DNA of 64,000 nucleotides from Xanthomonas arboricola pv. guizotiae. GTDB lineage: Bacteria; Pseudomonadota; Gammaproteobacteria; Xanthomonadales; Xanthomonadaceae. The translations under genes were made by a program, and so were the position numbers. Shown here piece after piece: positions 1 to 7,140 of the stretch. The stretch lies in assembly GCF_002940205.1 (NCBI RefSeq), contig NZ_MDSK01000015.1, forward strand, positions 32,394-96,393, in the 5' to 3' direction. Positions within the stretch are counted from its first letter, which is position 1; every line of letters starts with the position of its first letter. A model generated the notes under the pieces. The model made no database searches. It was given only the letters and a program-made list of their open reading frames with translations, and had not been told where the DNA came from.

Positions 1-398
1 GCCAGGCCTGTCGTAGGAGCGCACTCGTGCGCGACGTGGCTCTCCCGGTAACGCCCTCGCGCACAAGTGCGCTCCTACCCTGCCAACGGAAGGCCAGATG
101 CCGCTGGCCACGCCTGTCGTAGGAGCGCACTCGTGCGCGATGTGGCTCTACCGGTAACGCCCTCGCGCACAAGTGCGCTCCTACCCTGCCAACGGAAAGC
201 CAGATGCCGCTGGCCAGGCCTGTCGTAGGAGCGCACTCGTGCGCGACGTGGCTCTCCCGGTAACGCCCTCGCGCACAAGTGCGCTCCTACCCTGCCAACG
301 GAAGGCCAGATGCCGCTGGCCACGCCTGTCGTAGGAGCGCACTCGTGCGCGACGTGGCTCTCCCGGTAACGCCCCTTCGCGCACAAGTGCGCTCCTAC
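1..398. repeat. Tandem array of four 106-bp REP-like units (GTAG palindromes)
   Basis: The sequence GCCTGTCGTAGG recurs at 6, 112, 218 and 324, an exact 106-bp period. Each unit carries a long inverted repeat that begins GTAGGAGCGCACTCGTGCGC and ends with its near-complement finishing GCTCCTAC; the palindromes span 13-78, 119-184, 225-290 and 331-398, separated by a ~40-bp linker. Units 1-3 differ by only a few substitutions and unit 4 has a 2-base insertion. The GTAG head and hairpin form resemble the SMAG/GTAG REP elements known in Stenotrophomonas and Xanthomonas. No associated RAYT transposase is visible. The array may extend left of the window. Confidence 0.85.
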
Positions 399-860
399 CA
401 ACCCGCGGGTCGAAAGATGTTGGATTGCGTTGCCTGCCACCAGCGATGGCGCTGGTTTTGAGCCGAGGTCTGATCAACACACCCTCAGCCACGCCAGCAG
501 CCATTGCTCCTGTGGAAGCGCACATGCCCGCGATGCTTGCGTGGCGACATCATCGCGGCCAGGGCCTTCGCTGCAGGCAGCATGCACGTTGCCAGCGCGC
601 GCACGTGCCCTGCCGAATCCGCGTACATCATCCGGGCACACCGCTTGACCTCAACCGCGATTGAGGGCTTTGCCGCGCTGGGCGACGATGATGGCTTGTT
701 GATCGTGGTCGATCAGGCGCGGCGCTGGTTTCCGCAGCAGCGGCAGTTGCCGTGGGCCAGCGGCGTGCGGGTCAGCGTGGATGCACCGCAGGCGGGGCTG
801 CGCTTGCGCGATGCGCAGGGCTGGGAGTTGCTGGCGGCGTGATGGCCCACGCCGCGCAGG
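399..860. other. Region without a confident gene
   Basis: Between the REP array and tatD the only candidate is the weak 504-842 frame. I see no tRNA-like cloverleaf, strong promoter or terminator. Confidence 0.5.
504..842 (+). CDS. Doubtful hypothetical protein or gene remnant
   Basis: A 112-codon open frame beginning at TTG, with no convincing Shine-Dalgarno sequence. The first ~45 residues look like random GC-rich translation (Cys/Arg/Ala). The last ~70, from about 'IIRAHRLTST' to 'RDAQGWELLAA', have the hydrophobic and charged pattern of real protein. This may be the 3' remnant of a larger gene disrupted by the REP array at its left, or a non-coding frame. I do not recognise a family. It converges on tatD, with an 18-bp gap. 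Confidence 0.25.
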   Translation: MLLWKRTCPRCLRGDIIAARAFAAGSMHVASARTCPAESAYIIRAHRLTSTAIEGFAALGDDDGLLIVVDQARRWFPQQRQLPWASGVRVSVDAPQAGLRLRDAQGWELLAA

Positions 861-1667
861 TCATGCCGCCGCTGCAGGCGCGGGCAGACGGAAGAACGCC
901 CGCGCCGCCGCAGTGCTGCTGGCCGCGGTCAGCACCATGTCCTCGCCGCGATCGCGTGCGAGTTCTTCGACGATATGCGACAGGAACATCGGCTCGTTGC
1001 GGCGGTCCTTGGGCATCGGCTTGAGCGTGCGCGGCAGCAGGTACGGCGCATCGGTTTCGATCATCAACCGGTTGGCCGGGATGTTGCGCACCAGCTCGCG
1101 CAGATGCAGGCCGCGGCGCTCGTCGCACAGCCAGCCGGTGATGCCGATGTAGTAATCGCGGTCCAGGTAGTCGAACAGTTCTTCGCGGCTGCCGGTGAAG
1201 CAATGCACCACCGCCGGGCCGAGGCGGCCATCGAAGCTGCGCATGATCGACAGGAAATCGTCGTGCGCCTCGCGCTGATGCAGGAACAGCGGCTTGCCGT
1301 TGTCGGCAGCCAGTTGCAGCTGGCGCTCGAAGGCCTTGTGCTGGGCCGGACGCGGGGCGAAATCGCGGAAATAATCCAGCCCGCATTCGCCTACCGCCAC
1401 CACCTGCGGGTGCGCCTGCAGCGTGCGCATTTCGGCCTCGCATTCGGCGGTGAACTCCACCGCGTGGTGCGGGTGCACGCCGGCGGTGGCGTAGAGGAAT
1501 CCGGGATGCTGCTGGGCCAGCTGCAAGGCCAGCGGCGAATGCTCGCGACTGGCACCGGTGATCACCAATTGCGCAACGCCTGCGTCGCGTGCACGTTGCA
1601 GCACGGCGTCGCGGTCGCGGTCGAAGGAGTCGTGGGTGAGGTTGGCGCCGATATCGATCAACTGCAT
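861..1667 (-). CDS. tatD: TatD family metal-dependent 3'-5' exonuclease/DNase
   Basis: 268 residues, the normal length for TatD. The protein starts MQLIDIGANLTHDSF, matching the E. coli TatD N-terminus (FDIGVNLT), where the usual H-x-H of the family is replaced. Further family motifs are 'TAGVHPHH', 'VAVGECGLDYFRDF', 'FLHQREAHDDF', 'VVHCFTGSREE', 'IGITGWLCDERRG' and 'LMIETDAPYLLPR', which hold the metal-binding Glu, His and Asp residues. TatD-type enzymes are cytoplasmic Mg-dependent nucleases that degrade single-stranded DNA/RNA and help in oxidative DNA damage repair. The gene stands alone; an intergenic repeat and the 3' end of a LysR gene lie upstream. Confidence 0.93.
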   Translation of the reverse strand: MQLIDIGANLTHDSFDRDRDAVLQRARDAGVAQLVITGASREHSPLALQLAQQHPGFLYATAGVHPHHAVEFTAECEAEMRTLQAHPQVVAVGECGLDYFRDFAPRPAQHKAFERQLQLAADNGKPLFLHQREAHDDFLSIMRSFDGRLGPAVVHCFTGSREELFDYLDRDYYIGITGWLCDERRGLHLRELVRNIPANRLMIETDAPYLLPRTLKPMPKDRRNEPMFLSHIVEELARDRGEDMVLTAASSTAAARAFFRLPAPAAAA

Positions 1668-1738
1668 GCTGCGGTGTCGTGTGGGGAGAGCCGGGCAAGT
1701 GTAACGAGTGGGGGTTGTGTGCGCTTAGCGCTTCGCGT

Positions 1739-1884
1739 CCCTTCGCCCGCCGGGAGAAGCTGGCGCGTAGCGCCGGATGCGGGTGCGAGCGAAGCCTCGC
1801 ATGACCAACCACCCAATCTGGTTTCGCCCCGTCCCCCTCACCCCAGCCCCTCTCCCGCAGGAGAGGGGCTTTGCTCCGTTCTTC
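1739..1884. repeat. Intergenic repeat, copy A (GGGAGAGGGG / TTCTCCCGGCGGGAGAA family)
   Basis: Begins near CTTCGCCCGCCGGGAGAAGC and ends with a C-rich segment and the hairpin CCCCTCTCCCGCAGGAGAGGGG. The same ends recur in opposite orientation at 15124-15239 and 24870-24998, and half of the element recurs at 8222-8268. The termini are conserved and the centre is variable, as in MITE-like or REP-type dispersed repeats. It lies between the 3' end of the LysR gene and tatD. Confidence 0.7.
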
Positions 1885-1900
1885 CAGGAGAGAGAGGGGT

Positions 1901-2818
1901 TCAACCAATCACCGGCACCACCATCGCATCGATCTTCGCCGCCAGCGCCTGGATCGTCAGTAGCGCCGAGCGCGACAGTTGCCGCTGCGGGGCCACGCAC
2001 AGCGCCAGCGTCATCGGCTTGGTCAGGTGGCGGCGGAACGGCACGAACGCCAGGCGGCCGTCGGCCACATCCGGCGCGGCGTCCAGCCACGACATCAGGC
2101 CCACGCCGGCACCGGCGCGCACCAGCCCGCGCAGCGTGCGCACGTCGTTGCAGTGGGTCAGCCGCTTCACGTCGATGTGTTGGCGTTGGTACAGCACCTT
2201 GGCATGCTCGCCGACGATCAGCGGGGCGGCCGGCAGCAGCAGGCGGTGTTCCAGCGTTTCGCTCAGCTGCAACTCGGTACGGGTGCTGAGCGGGTGGCCG
2301 ACCGGCATCGCAATCCCCAGCGGGATGTCGGCAAAGGCGCGCACCTCCAGGTCCACGCTGCTCACCGGGTCCAGCAGCAGGCCGATGTCCACATCGGCCG
2401 AGGTCACCATTTCCATCACCCGCTGGTTGCGCGCGGTGGACAGGTTGAAGGTGATGCCGGGGTACTCCTGCACCAGCGCCGCCACCGCCTCCGGCACCGC
2501 GCCCTCGCTGAGCGCGTCGATCATGGCGATCTCCACATGCCCGCGGCGCAGCCCCTTGAGCTCGTCGAAGCGCTCCAGGGTGCGGGCGTAGGCCTTCTCC
2601 CAGCCGCGCACGTCCACCAGCAGCAGCTCGCCGGCGGCGGTCAGCCGCAGCCGGCCGGGCAGGCGCTCGAACAGCTGCGCACCCAGCTCCTCCTCGGCCT
2701 TGAGGATCTGCCGGTCGATCGCCGAGGCCGACACGTGCAGCACCTCGGAGGCCTTGCGGATGCTGCCGCAGCGGGCCACTTCGATGAAGTAACGGGTGAA
2801 GCGGGAAAAGGTCAGCAT
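1901..2818 (-). CDS. LysR-type transcriptional regulator of the purine island
   Basis: 305 residues. The N-terminal winged HTH (MLTFSRFTRYFIEVARCGSI, then 'ASAIDRQILKAEEELGAQLFERLPGRLRLTAAG') is LysR-like, followed by a substrate-binding domain ('VEIAMIDALSEGAVPEAVAAL', 'DVDIGLLLDP', 'AGAGVGLMSWL'). The start at 2818 was chosen because it places the HTH at residues ~5-60; an upstream extension would run into the divergent promoter. It is divergent from the Rieske oxygenase gene with a 109-bp shared region that holds a 15-bp palindrome, the classic layout of a LysR activator and its target. In the Klebsiella hpx system a LysR regulator likewise sits by hpxDE. Binding of this protein to that palindrome is inference. 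Confidence 0.85.
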   Translation of the reverse strand: MLTFSRFTRYFIEVARCGSIRKASEVLHVSASAIDRQILKAEEELGAQLFERLPGRLRLTAAGELLLVDVRGWEKAYARTLERFDELKGLRRGHVEIAMIDALSEGAVPEAVAALVQEYPGITFNLSTARNQRVMEMVTSADVDIGLLLDPVSSVDLEVRAFADIPLGIAMPVGHPLSTRTELQLSETLEHRLLLPAAPLIVGEHAKVLYQRQHIDVKRLTHCNDVRTLRGLVRAGAGVGLMSWLDAAPDVADGRLAFVPFRRHLTKPMTLALCVAPQRQLSRSALLTIQALAAKIDAMVVPVIG

Positions 2819-2838
2819 GCGGCGGGGCTCGGTTGGCG

Positions 2839-2853
2839 TTGCATTTTTTGCAA
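2839..2853. promoter_or_regulatory. Candidate LysR operator upstream of hpxDE
   Basis: TTGCATTTTTTGCAA is a perfect palindrome of TTGCA arms around TTTTT and contains a T-N11-A core. It is centred about 36 bp upstream of the -35 box proposed below, where LysR activators usually bind. A copy differing at one base (TCGCATTTTTTGCAA) lies at 15265-15279 in front of the hpxK operon. Confidence 0.65.
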
Positions 2854-2875
2854 TGGCTTGGCTGAAAATCGATGT

Positions 2876-2904
2876 TTGATAACACACCCCCGGCTTCCTA
2901 GAGT
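2876..2904 (+). promoter_or_regulatory. Predicted sigma70 promoter of hpxDE
   Basis: TTGATA at 2876-2881 and TAGAGT at 2899-2904 with a 17-bp spacer. The -10 box begins 58 bp after the start of the GCATTTTTTGCAA core at 2841, exactly the spacing seen at the hpxK promoter. Confidence 0.55.
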
Positions 2905-2927
2905 CAATCCGGCACCGCTCCCGCCCT

Positions 2928-3998
2928 ATGTCAGAGACTGGACCCATGGATGTCGCCGTCCCCGCCCTGCCGCTGCACTGCACCTTCGAGGCCGCCGACT
3001 GGCAGCGCCTGGCCCAGCACTGGCACGCGGTGGCGCTGAGCAGCGAGGTCGGGCAGGCGCCGTTCAAGGCCACCCTGCTGGACGAGCCGCTGGTGCTGTA
3101 CCGGCTGGGCGAGGAACTGGTGGCCGCGCGCGATGTCTGCCCGCACCGCGGCGTGCCGCTGAGCATGGGCACCGCCGATGGCGGCGGCGTGGTCTGCGCC
3201 TACCACGGGCTGCGCTTCGGTTCGGGCGGGCGCTGCAACCACATCCCCGCCAGTCCCAGCCAGAACATCCCGGCCAAGATGCGCCTGCACACCTACGCGG
3301 TGGCCGAGCGCTACGGGTTGATCTGGGTCTGCCTGGCCAAACCGGCCGGCGTCAGCGCGGCCGAGGTGCGGATTCCACCGATGCCCGGCTGGGACGAGGA
3401 CGGCTTCCAGCAGATCGTCTGCCCGGCCTTCGACATCGGCGGCAGCGCCGCGCGCCAGCTGGAGGGCTTCATCGACGTGGCGCATTTCGCCTTCGTGCAC
3501 ACCGCCACCTTTGCCCAGCCGGACAAGCGCGAGGTGCCGGCCTACACCACCACCGAGACGCCGACCGGCTTCAATGCCGACTACCTGAGCTCGGTGGCCA
3601 ATTATTCGGTGGACATGCCGCTGCCGGACGTGGACCCGGATTTCCAGTGGCTGCGCCATTTCGAGGTGCATCTGCCGTTCACCGCCACCCTCACCATCCA
3701 CTTCCCGGTGCCGGGCAAGCGGCTGGTGATCATGAACGCGGCCAGCCCGGTGTCCAAGCACAGGACGCGCCTGCTGGTGCCGATCGCGCGCAACTTCGAC
3801 ACCCATCTGCCGGTGGAGGACGTGCACGCCTTCAATCTGCGCGTGTTCGAGGAAGACCGCGCCATGGTCGAGGCGCAGCGCCCCGAATACCTGCCGCTGG
3901 ACCCGCTGCTGGAGGTGCATATCCCGGCCGACCGCAGCTCCATCGCCTATCGCCGTGGCCTGCGCAGCCAGGGCTATAGCGACTTTTTCCTCCGTTGA
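2928..3998 (+). CDS. Rieske non-heme iron oxygenase, HpxD-like (alternative: VanA-like)
   Basis: 356 residues. The N-terminal Rieske domain has C71-P-H73-R-G and C90-A-Y-H93 as [2Fe-2S] ligands. A mononuclear-iron motif 'FIDVAHFAFVH' gives D183, H186 and H191 as bridge and ligands. Family length and layout match both vanillate O-demethylase oxygenase (VanA) and the HpxD hypoxanthine oxygenase of Klebsiella. The neighbours (adenosine deaminase, nucleoside hydrolase, allantoin and oxalurate genes) favour oxidation of a purine such as hypoxanthine rather than vanillate; that is inference. An alternative start at Met7 (2946) has a nearby GGA and may be used instead. It overlaps or abuts the reductase gene, giving a two-gene oxygenase operon. 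Confidence 0.8.
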   Translation: MSETGPMDVAVPALPLHCTFEAADWQRLAQHWHAVALSSEVGQAPFKATLLDEPLVLYRLGEELVAARDVCPHRGVPLSMGTADGGGVVCAYHGLRFGSGGRCNHIPASPSQNIPAKMRLHTYAVAERYGLIWVCLAKPAGVSAAEVRIPPMPGWDEDGFQQIVCPAFDIGGSAARQLEGFIDVAHFAFVHTATFAQPDKREVPAYTTTETPTGFNADYLSSVANYSVDMPLPDVDPDFQWLRHFEVHLPFTATLTIHFPVPGKRLVIMNAASPVSKHRTRLLVPIARNFDTHLPVEDVHAFNLRVFEEDRAMVEAQRPEYLPLDPLLEVHIPADRSSIAYRRGLRSQGYSDFFLR

Positions 3999-4015
3999 CG
4001 GCCGAGGACTACGCC

Positions 4016-4975
4016 ATGCAGTTGCACGAGGTCCGCGTCGCCGGGGTCTTCGACCAGGGCCATCGCCAGCGCGCGATCCGGCTGGAGCCGGTCGGCGCGC
4101 AATTGCCGGCCTTCGAGGCCGGCGCGCATGTGGACCTGCATCTGCCCGACGGCATGATCCGCCAGTACTCCATCGCCAGCGCACCGCATGTGCGCGACCA
4201 CTATCTGCTGTGCGTGAAGCTGGCCGACGCCTCGCGTGGCGGCTCGCGGCATCTGTGCGAGCAGCTGAGCACCGGCGACCGCCTGCGCATCTCCACACCG
4301 CGCAACCTGTTCCCCCTGCATCCTGGCGAGCGCCACGTCCTGCTGGCCGCCGGCATCGGCATCACCCCGCTGCTGTCGATGGCCGAAGCGCTGGAAGCGC
4401 GCGGCGAGCCCTTCGTGCTGCACTACTACGCGCGCCGGCACGCCGACGTGGCGTTCGGGCAGCGGCTGCAGCAGGGTTTCGTGCATGGCCAGGTGCAGGT
4501 TCATCTGAGCGATGGCGGCGAGAGCCCGCGCGTGCATGTGCCCGAGGAAGTGGGCCAGGCGCGTGCGCGCGACCAGCTGTACCTGTGCGGGCCGGCCGCC
4601 TTCATGGACCACTTCACGCTGCTTGCCAGGGCGCACGGCTGGACGGCGGAGCAACTGCACCGCGAACACTTCGCCGCCGCCGGGCCCGGCATCGCCCACG
4701 ATGCCGACAGCGCCTTCGAAGTGGAACTGGCCGCCAGCGGCCGCGTGGTGCAGGTGCCGGCAGACTGCAGCATCGCCAGCGCCCTGCTGGACGCCGGCAT
4801 CGAGGTGCCGCTGTCCTGCGAGCAGGGCATGTGCGGCGCCTGCCTGACCGGCGTCCTGGCGGGCACCCCCGATCACCGCGACAGTGTGCTCAGCGACAGC
4901 GAACGCGCGCAGAACCGGCAGATCACGCTGTGCTGTTCGCGTAGCCGCTCGCCGCGGCTGGTGCTGGATCTTTGA
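4016..4975 (+). CDS. Rieske oxygenase reductase: flavin plus [2Fe-2S] ferredoxin, HpxE/VanB-like
   Basis: 319 residues in the order flavin-binding beta barrel ('RQYSIAS'), NAD-binding domain ('LLAAGIGITPLLSM', 'LYLCGPAAFM'), and C-terminal plant-type ferredoxin with CEQGMCGAC and a later Cys ('TLCCSRS') as cluster ligands. It passes electrons from NAD(P)H to the preceding oxygenase. I chose ATG at 4016 because GAGG lies at a good distance; a TTG at 3995 overlapping the oxygenase stop is possible and would add seven residues. Same family as VanB and the reductase of the Klebsiella hpxDE pair; context suggests the purine role. Confidence 0.85.
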   Translation: MQLHEVRVAGVFDQGHRQRAIRLEPVGAQLPAFEAGAHVDLHLPDGMIRQYSIASAPHVRDHYLLCVKLADASRGGSRHLCEQLSTGDRLRISTPRNLFPLHPGERHVLLAAGIGITPLLSMAEALEARGEPFVLHYYARRHADVAFGQRLQQGFVHGQVQVHLSDGGESPRVHVPEEVGQARARDQLYLCGPAAFMDHFTLLARAHGWTAEQLHREHFAAAGPGIAHDADSAFEVELAASGRVVQVPADCSIASALLDAGIEVPLSCEQGMCGACLTGVLAGTPDHRDSVLSDSERAQNRQITLCCSRSRSPRLVLDL

Positions 4976-5480
4976 GGTGGCCTGGGTGCGGCGGATGCCT
5001 GTGCAGCGCTGCCGCGAGTGCGGCCATTGCCCCATGCCGACCGTCCTGCCGGTGCGATCGCTAGGCTCCGCAGATGATGATGCGTTGTGCCGCCGATCGT
5101 CATGACCTGCACGCAACCGCAGCGCATCACCCGTACATCGCATGCCCGCTGCCGGAAACGGCCTGGTCGCTGCAACGCGCTTGTCTGCGCTGCGCTGGTG
5201 TGCAGCGTCAGGCCTGGTGTGCCGATGAGCGGGACGCTGCGGGAGATCCGCAAGCGACGAAGCAGCGCTTGTCGATCCGCAGGCATTGATGGCGGCTTAG
5301 TGCCTCATGCAGCACTAAGCCGCCTTGCAACCTCACCCGGGCATCCGCCCATCAACACGACTTTCAGCGTCAGCAAAAAAACCACTCCGGCGCTGGCCGT
5401 CCACCACGCATGCAGGGCATGCTTCGCATCTACCGGCGGCGTAATCGCGCCATTGCCGTTCTTCCCGGGCTTTCCATCGC
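4976..5480. other. 505-bp intergenic region, no gene
   Basis: No frame here shows protein character. It contains a strong hairpin at 5291-5324 (annotated separately) and presumably the promoter of the adenosine deaminase gene. The GCATTTTTTGCAA motif is not present. Confidence 0.6.
5291..5324. terminator. Perfect 13-bp hairpin, terminator-like without T tract
   Basis: GGCGGCTTAGTGC at 5291-5303 pairs perfectly with GCACTAAGCCGCC at 5312-5324 around an 8-base loop. No run of T follows on either strand, so it could be a Rho-assisted 3'-end structure for hpxDE or a dyad operator rather than an intrinsic terminator. Confidence 0.4.
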
Positions 5481-7052
5481 ATGTCCATCGTTCATCGCAG
5501 TCTGATTGTGGCGCTATGCCTGCTGTTGCCCACCGCCGCACCGGCACGCAGCCAAGCCACCCCTGCACAGCAACGCGAGCAGCAGGTGGCGCAGCTGCTG
5601 CGCACCGCCGCCGATCAGCCTGCGCAGCTGCGTGCCTGGCTGCAGGCGATGCCCAAGGGCGGCGACCTGCATAACCATCTGTCCGGCTCGGTGTATGCCG
5701 AGGACTACCTGCAGTGGGCCAGCGAGGATGGCGCCTGCGTGCAACTGGACGACCTGAGCCTGCGCGCGCCGCCGTGTGGCAACGGCCAGGAGCCGGCACG
5801 CGACCTAGCAACGCGCAATGCCGCGCTGTATGGCCGGGTGGTGGATGCCTTGTCGATGCGCAAGTTCCTGCCCAGCCCAGCGCAACCCACCGGACACGGT
5901 CAGTTCTTCGGCACCTTCGGCAAGTTCGACGCGGTGGTGCGCACGCGCGTTGCCGACACCGTGGCCGCGGTGCTGGAGCAGGCCGCACGCGACCGTGTGC
6001 CCTATGTGGAAATCATCGCCAATCCGCCGCAGATGGATGAGGCGGCCAGACAGATGCAGTCCTTGCCCTGGAAGGGCGACGACGACGCGGCCAACCTGCG
6101 CGCCTTGCAGGATGCCTTGCCGCCGCTGGTGCAGGCCGCACAACGCGCGCTTGCCGACACCGATGCCCAGGTGCGCCGCGTGCTGCACTGCGACCAGCCC
6201 GATGCACGTCCCGGCTGCCAGGTCACCTACCGCTACGTGCCTTACGTGCTGCGCGTGTTGCCGCAGCCGATGGTGTTCGGGCAGATGGCGCTGGCGCATG
6301 CGCTGATCGCCGCCGGCGGCAGCCGCGCGGTGGCGTTGAACATCGTCGCGCCCGAAGACAATCCGGTGGCGCTGGCCGATTACGCGCGGCACATGGCGAT
6401 GTTCCGCTTCTTCGCCGAGCGCTATCCCGACGTGCCGCTGTCCCTGCATGCCGGCGAGCTGGCCCTGGGCCTGGTGCCGCCGGCGCAACTGCGCTCGCAT
6501 ATCCGCCAGGCGGTGGACGCCGGTGCGCGCCGCATCGGGCATGGCGTGGACCTGCCTTATGAAGACGACGCCGGCGGCCTGCTGCAGCGCATGCGCCGCC
6601 AGCAGGTTGCGGTGGAGATCAACCTCACCAGCAACGATGTGATCCTCGGCGTCAAAGGCGCCGCACATCCGCTGGCGATGTATCTGCGCGCCGGCGTGCC
6701 GGTGGTGCTGTCCACCGACGATGCCGGCGTCGCGCGCGCGGACATGACCCACGAATATCAACGCGCGATGCAGGAACAAGGCATCGATTACCTTACCCTC
6801 AAGCAGCTCGCCCGCAACGGCCTGACCTACAGCTTCCTGCCGGGCACCAGCCTATGGGATGCCGACGGTAACGCTGCGCAGGCCTGCGCCACTGCGTTGC
6901 AGCGCGAAACCGATGATGGCGTCTGTCGCGCATTCCGCCAGGGCAGCGAGAAGGCCCGGCTGCAATGGCAGCTGGAAACCGACCTGGCCCAGTACGAGCG
7001 CACGTTGTTGCAGGTAGGAGCGCGCCAGAGCGCGAACGGGCTTTACCGGTAA
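5481..7052 (+). CDS. Exported adenosine deaminase-family protein
   Basis: 523 residues with an N-terminal signal peptide (MSIVHRSLIVALCLLLPTAA, then PARSQA). The TIM-barrel deaminase motifs are intact: H64-x-H66 in 'DLHNHLSGS', 'SLHAGE' (H323, E326), 'IGHGVD' (H354) and 'STDDAG' (D413/D414), all of the zinc and catalytic positions. It should convert adenosine to inosine, or a related purine nucleoside, in the periplasm. It is longer than cytoplasmic Add (~330 aa) and has an N-terminal extension like secreted ADGF-type enzymes. The last residues (VGARQSANGLYR) and the stop codon are encoded by a REP-like element that starts at 7014. It lies between hpxDE and a nucleoside hydrolase, consistent with feeding nucleosides into purine catabolism. 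Confidence 0.88.
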   Translation: MSIVHRSLIVALCLLLPTAAPARSQATPAQQREQQVAQLLRTAADQPAQLRAWLQAMPKGGDLHNHLSGSVYAEDYLQWASEDGACVQLDDLSLRAPPCGNGQEPARDLATRNAALYGRVVDALSMRKFLPSPAQPTGHGQFFGTFGKFDAVVRTRVADTVAAVLEQAARDRVPYVEIIANPPQMDEAARQMQSLPWKGDDDAANLRALQDALPPLVQAAQRALADTDAQVRRVLHCDQPDARPGCQVTYRYVPYVLRVLPQPMVFGQMALAHALIAAGGSRAVALNIVAPEDNPVALADYARHMAMFRFFAERYPDVPLSLHAGELALGLVPPAQLRSHIRQAVDAGARRIGHGVDLPYEDDAGGLLQRMRRQQVAVEINLTSNDVILGVKGAAHPLAMYLRAGVPVVLSTDDAGVARADMTHEYQRAMQEQGIDYLTLKQLARNGLTYSFLPGTSLWDADGNAAQACATALQRETDDGVCRAFRQGSEKARLQWQLETDLAQYERTLLQVGARQSANGLYR

Positions 7053-7081
7053 CCCCCCGTCGCGCGCAGGCACGCTCCTAC
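7014..7081. repeat. Single REP-like GTAG palindrome at the end of the adenosine deaminase gene
   Basis: GTAGGAGCGC at the left end and a complementary CACGCTCCTAC at the right end enclose a central region with CCGGTAACCCC, the same arrangement as each unit of the array at 1-398. The first 39 bases are translated and supply the stop codon of the upstream gene. Confidence 0.8.
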
Positions 7082-7140
7082 CAACGCGACTTCCGATCCA
7101 TCGCCGCTGCAATGCCTTCAGCCTTCCACGACAAAACGCA

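Noticed and set aside
1-398. CRISPR array
   Set aside because: Units are 106 bp long, nearly identical throughout with palindromic cores and no unique spacers; no cas genes.
772-1908. Long minus-strand frame (378 codons) over tatD and the repeat
   Set aside because: Shadow of tatD in another frame; Arg/Ala/Pro-rich composition without domain character.
1979-3979. 666-codon plus-strand frame across the LysR gene and oxygenase
   Set aside because: Antisense to LysR and out of frame with the Rieske protein, whose motifs are in another frame. Typical of GC-rich DNA.
2928-4975. Vanillate O-demethylase (vanAB) as the primary call
   Set aside because: Domain layout fits, but the genomic context is purine catabolism throughout; kept as an alternative only.
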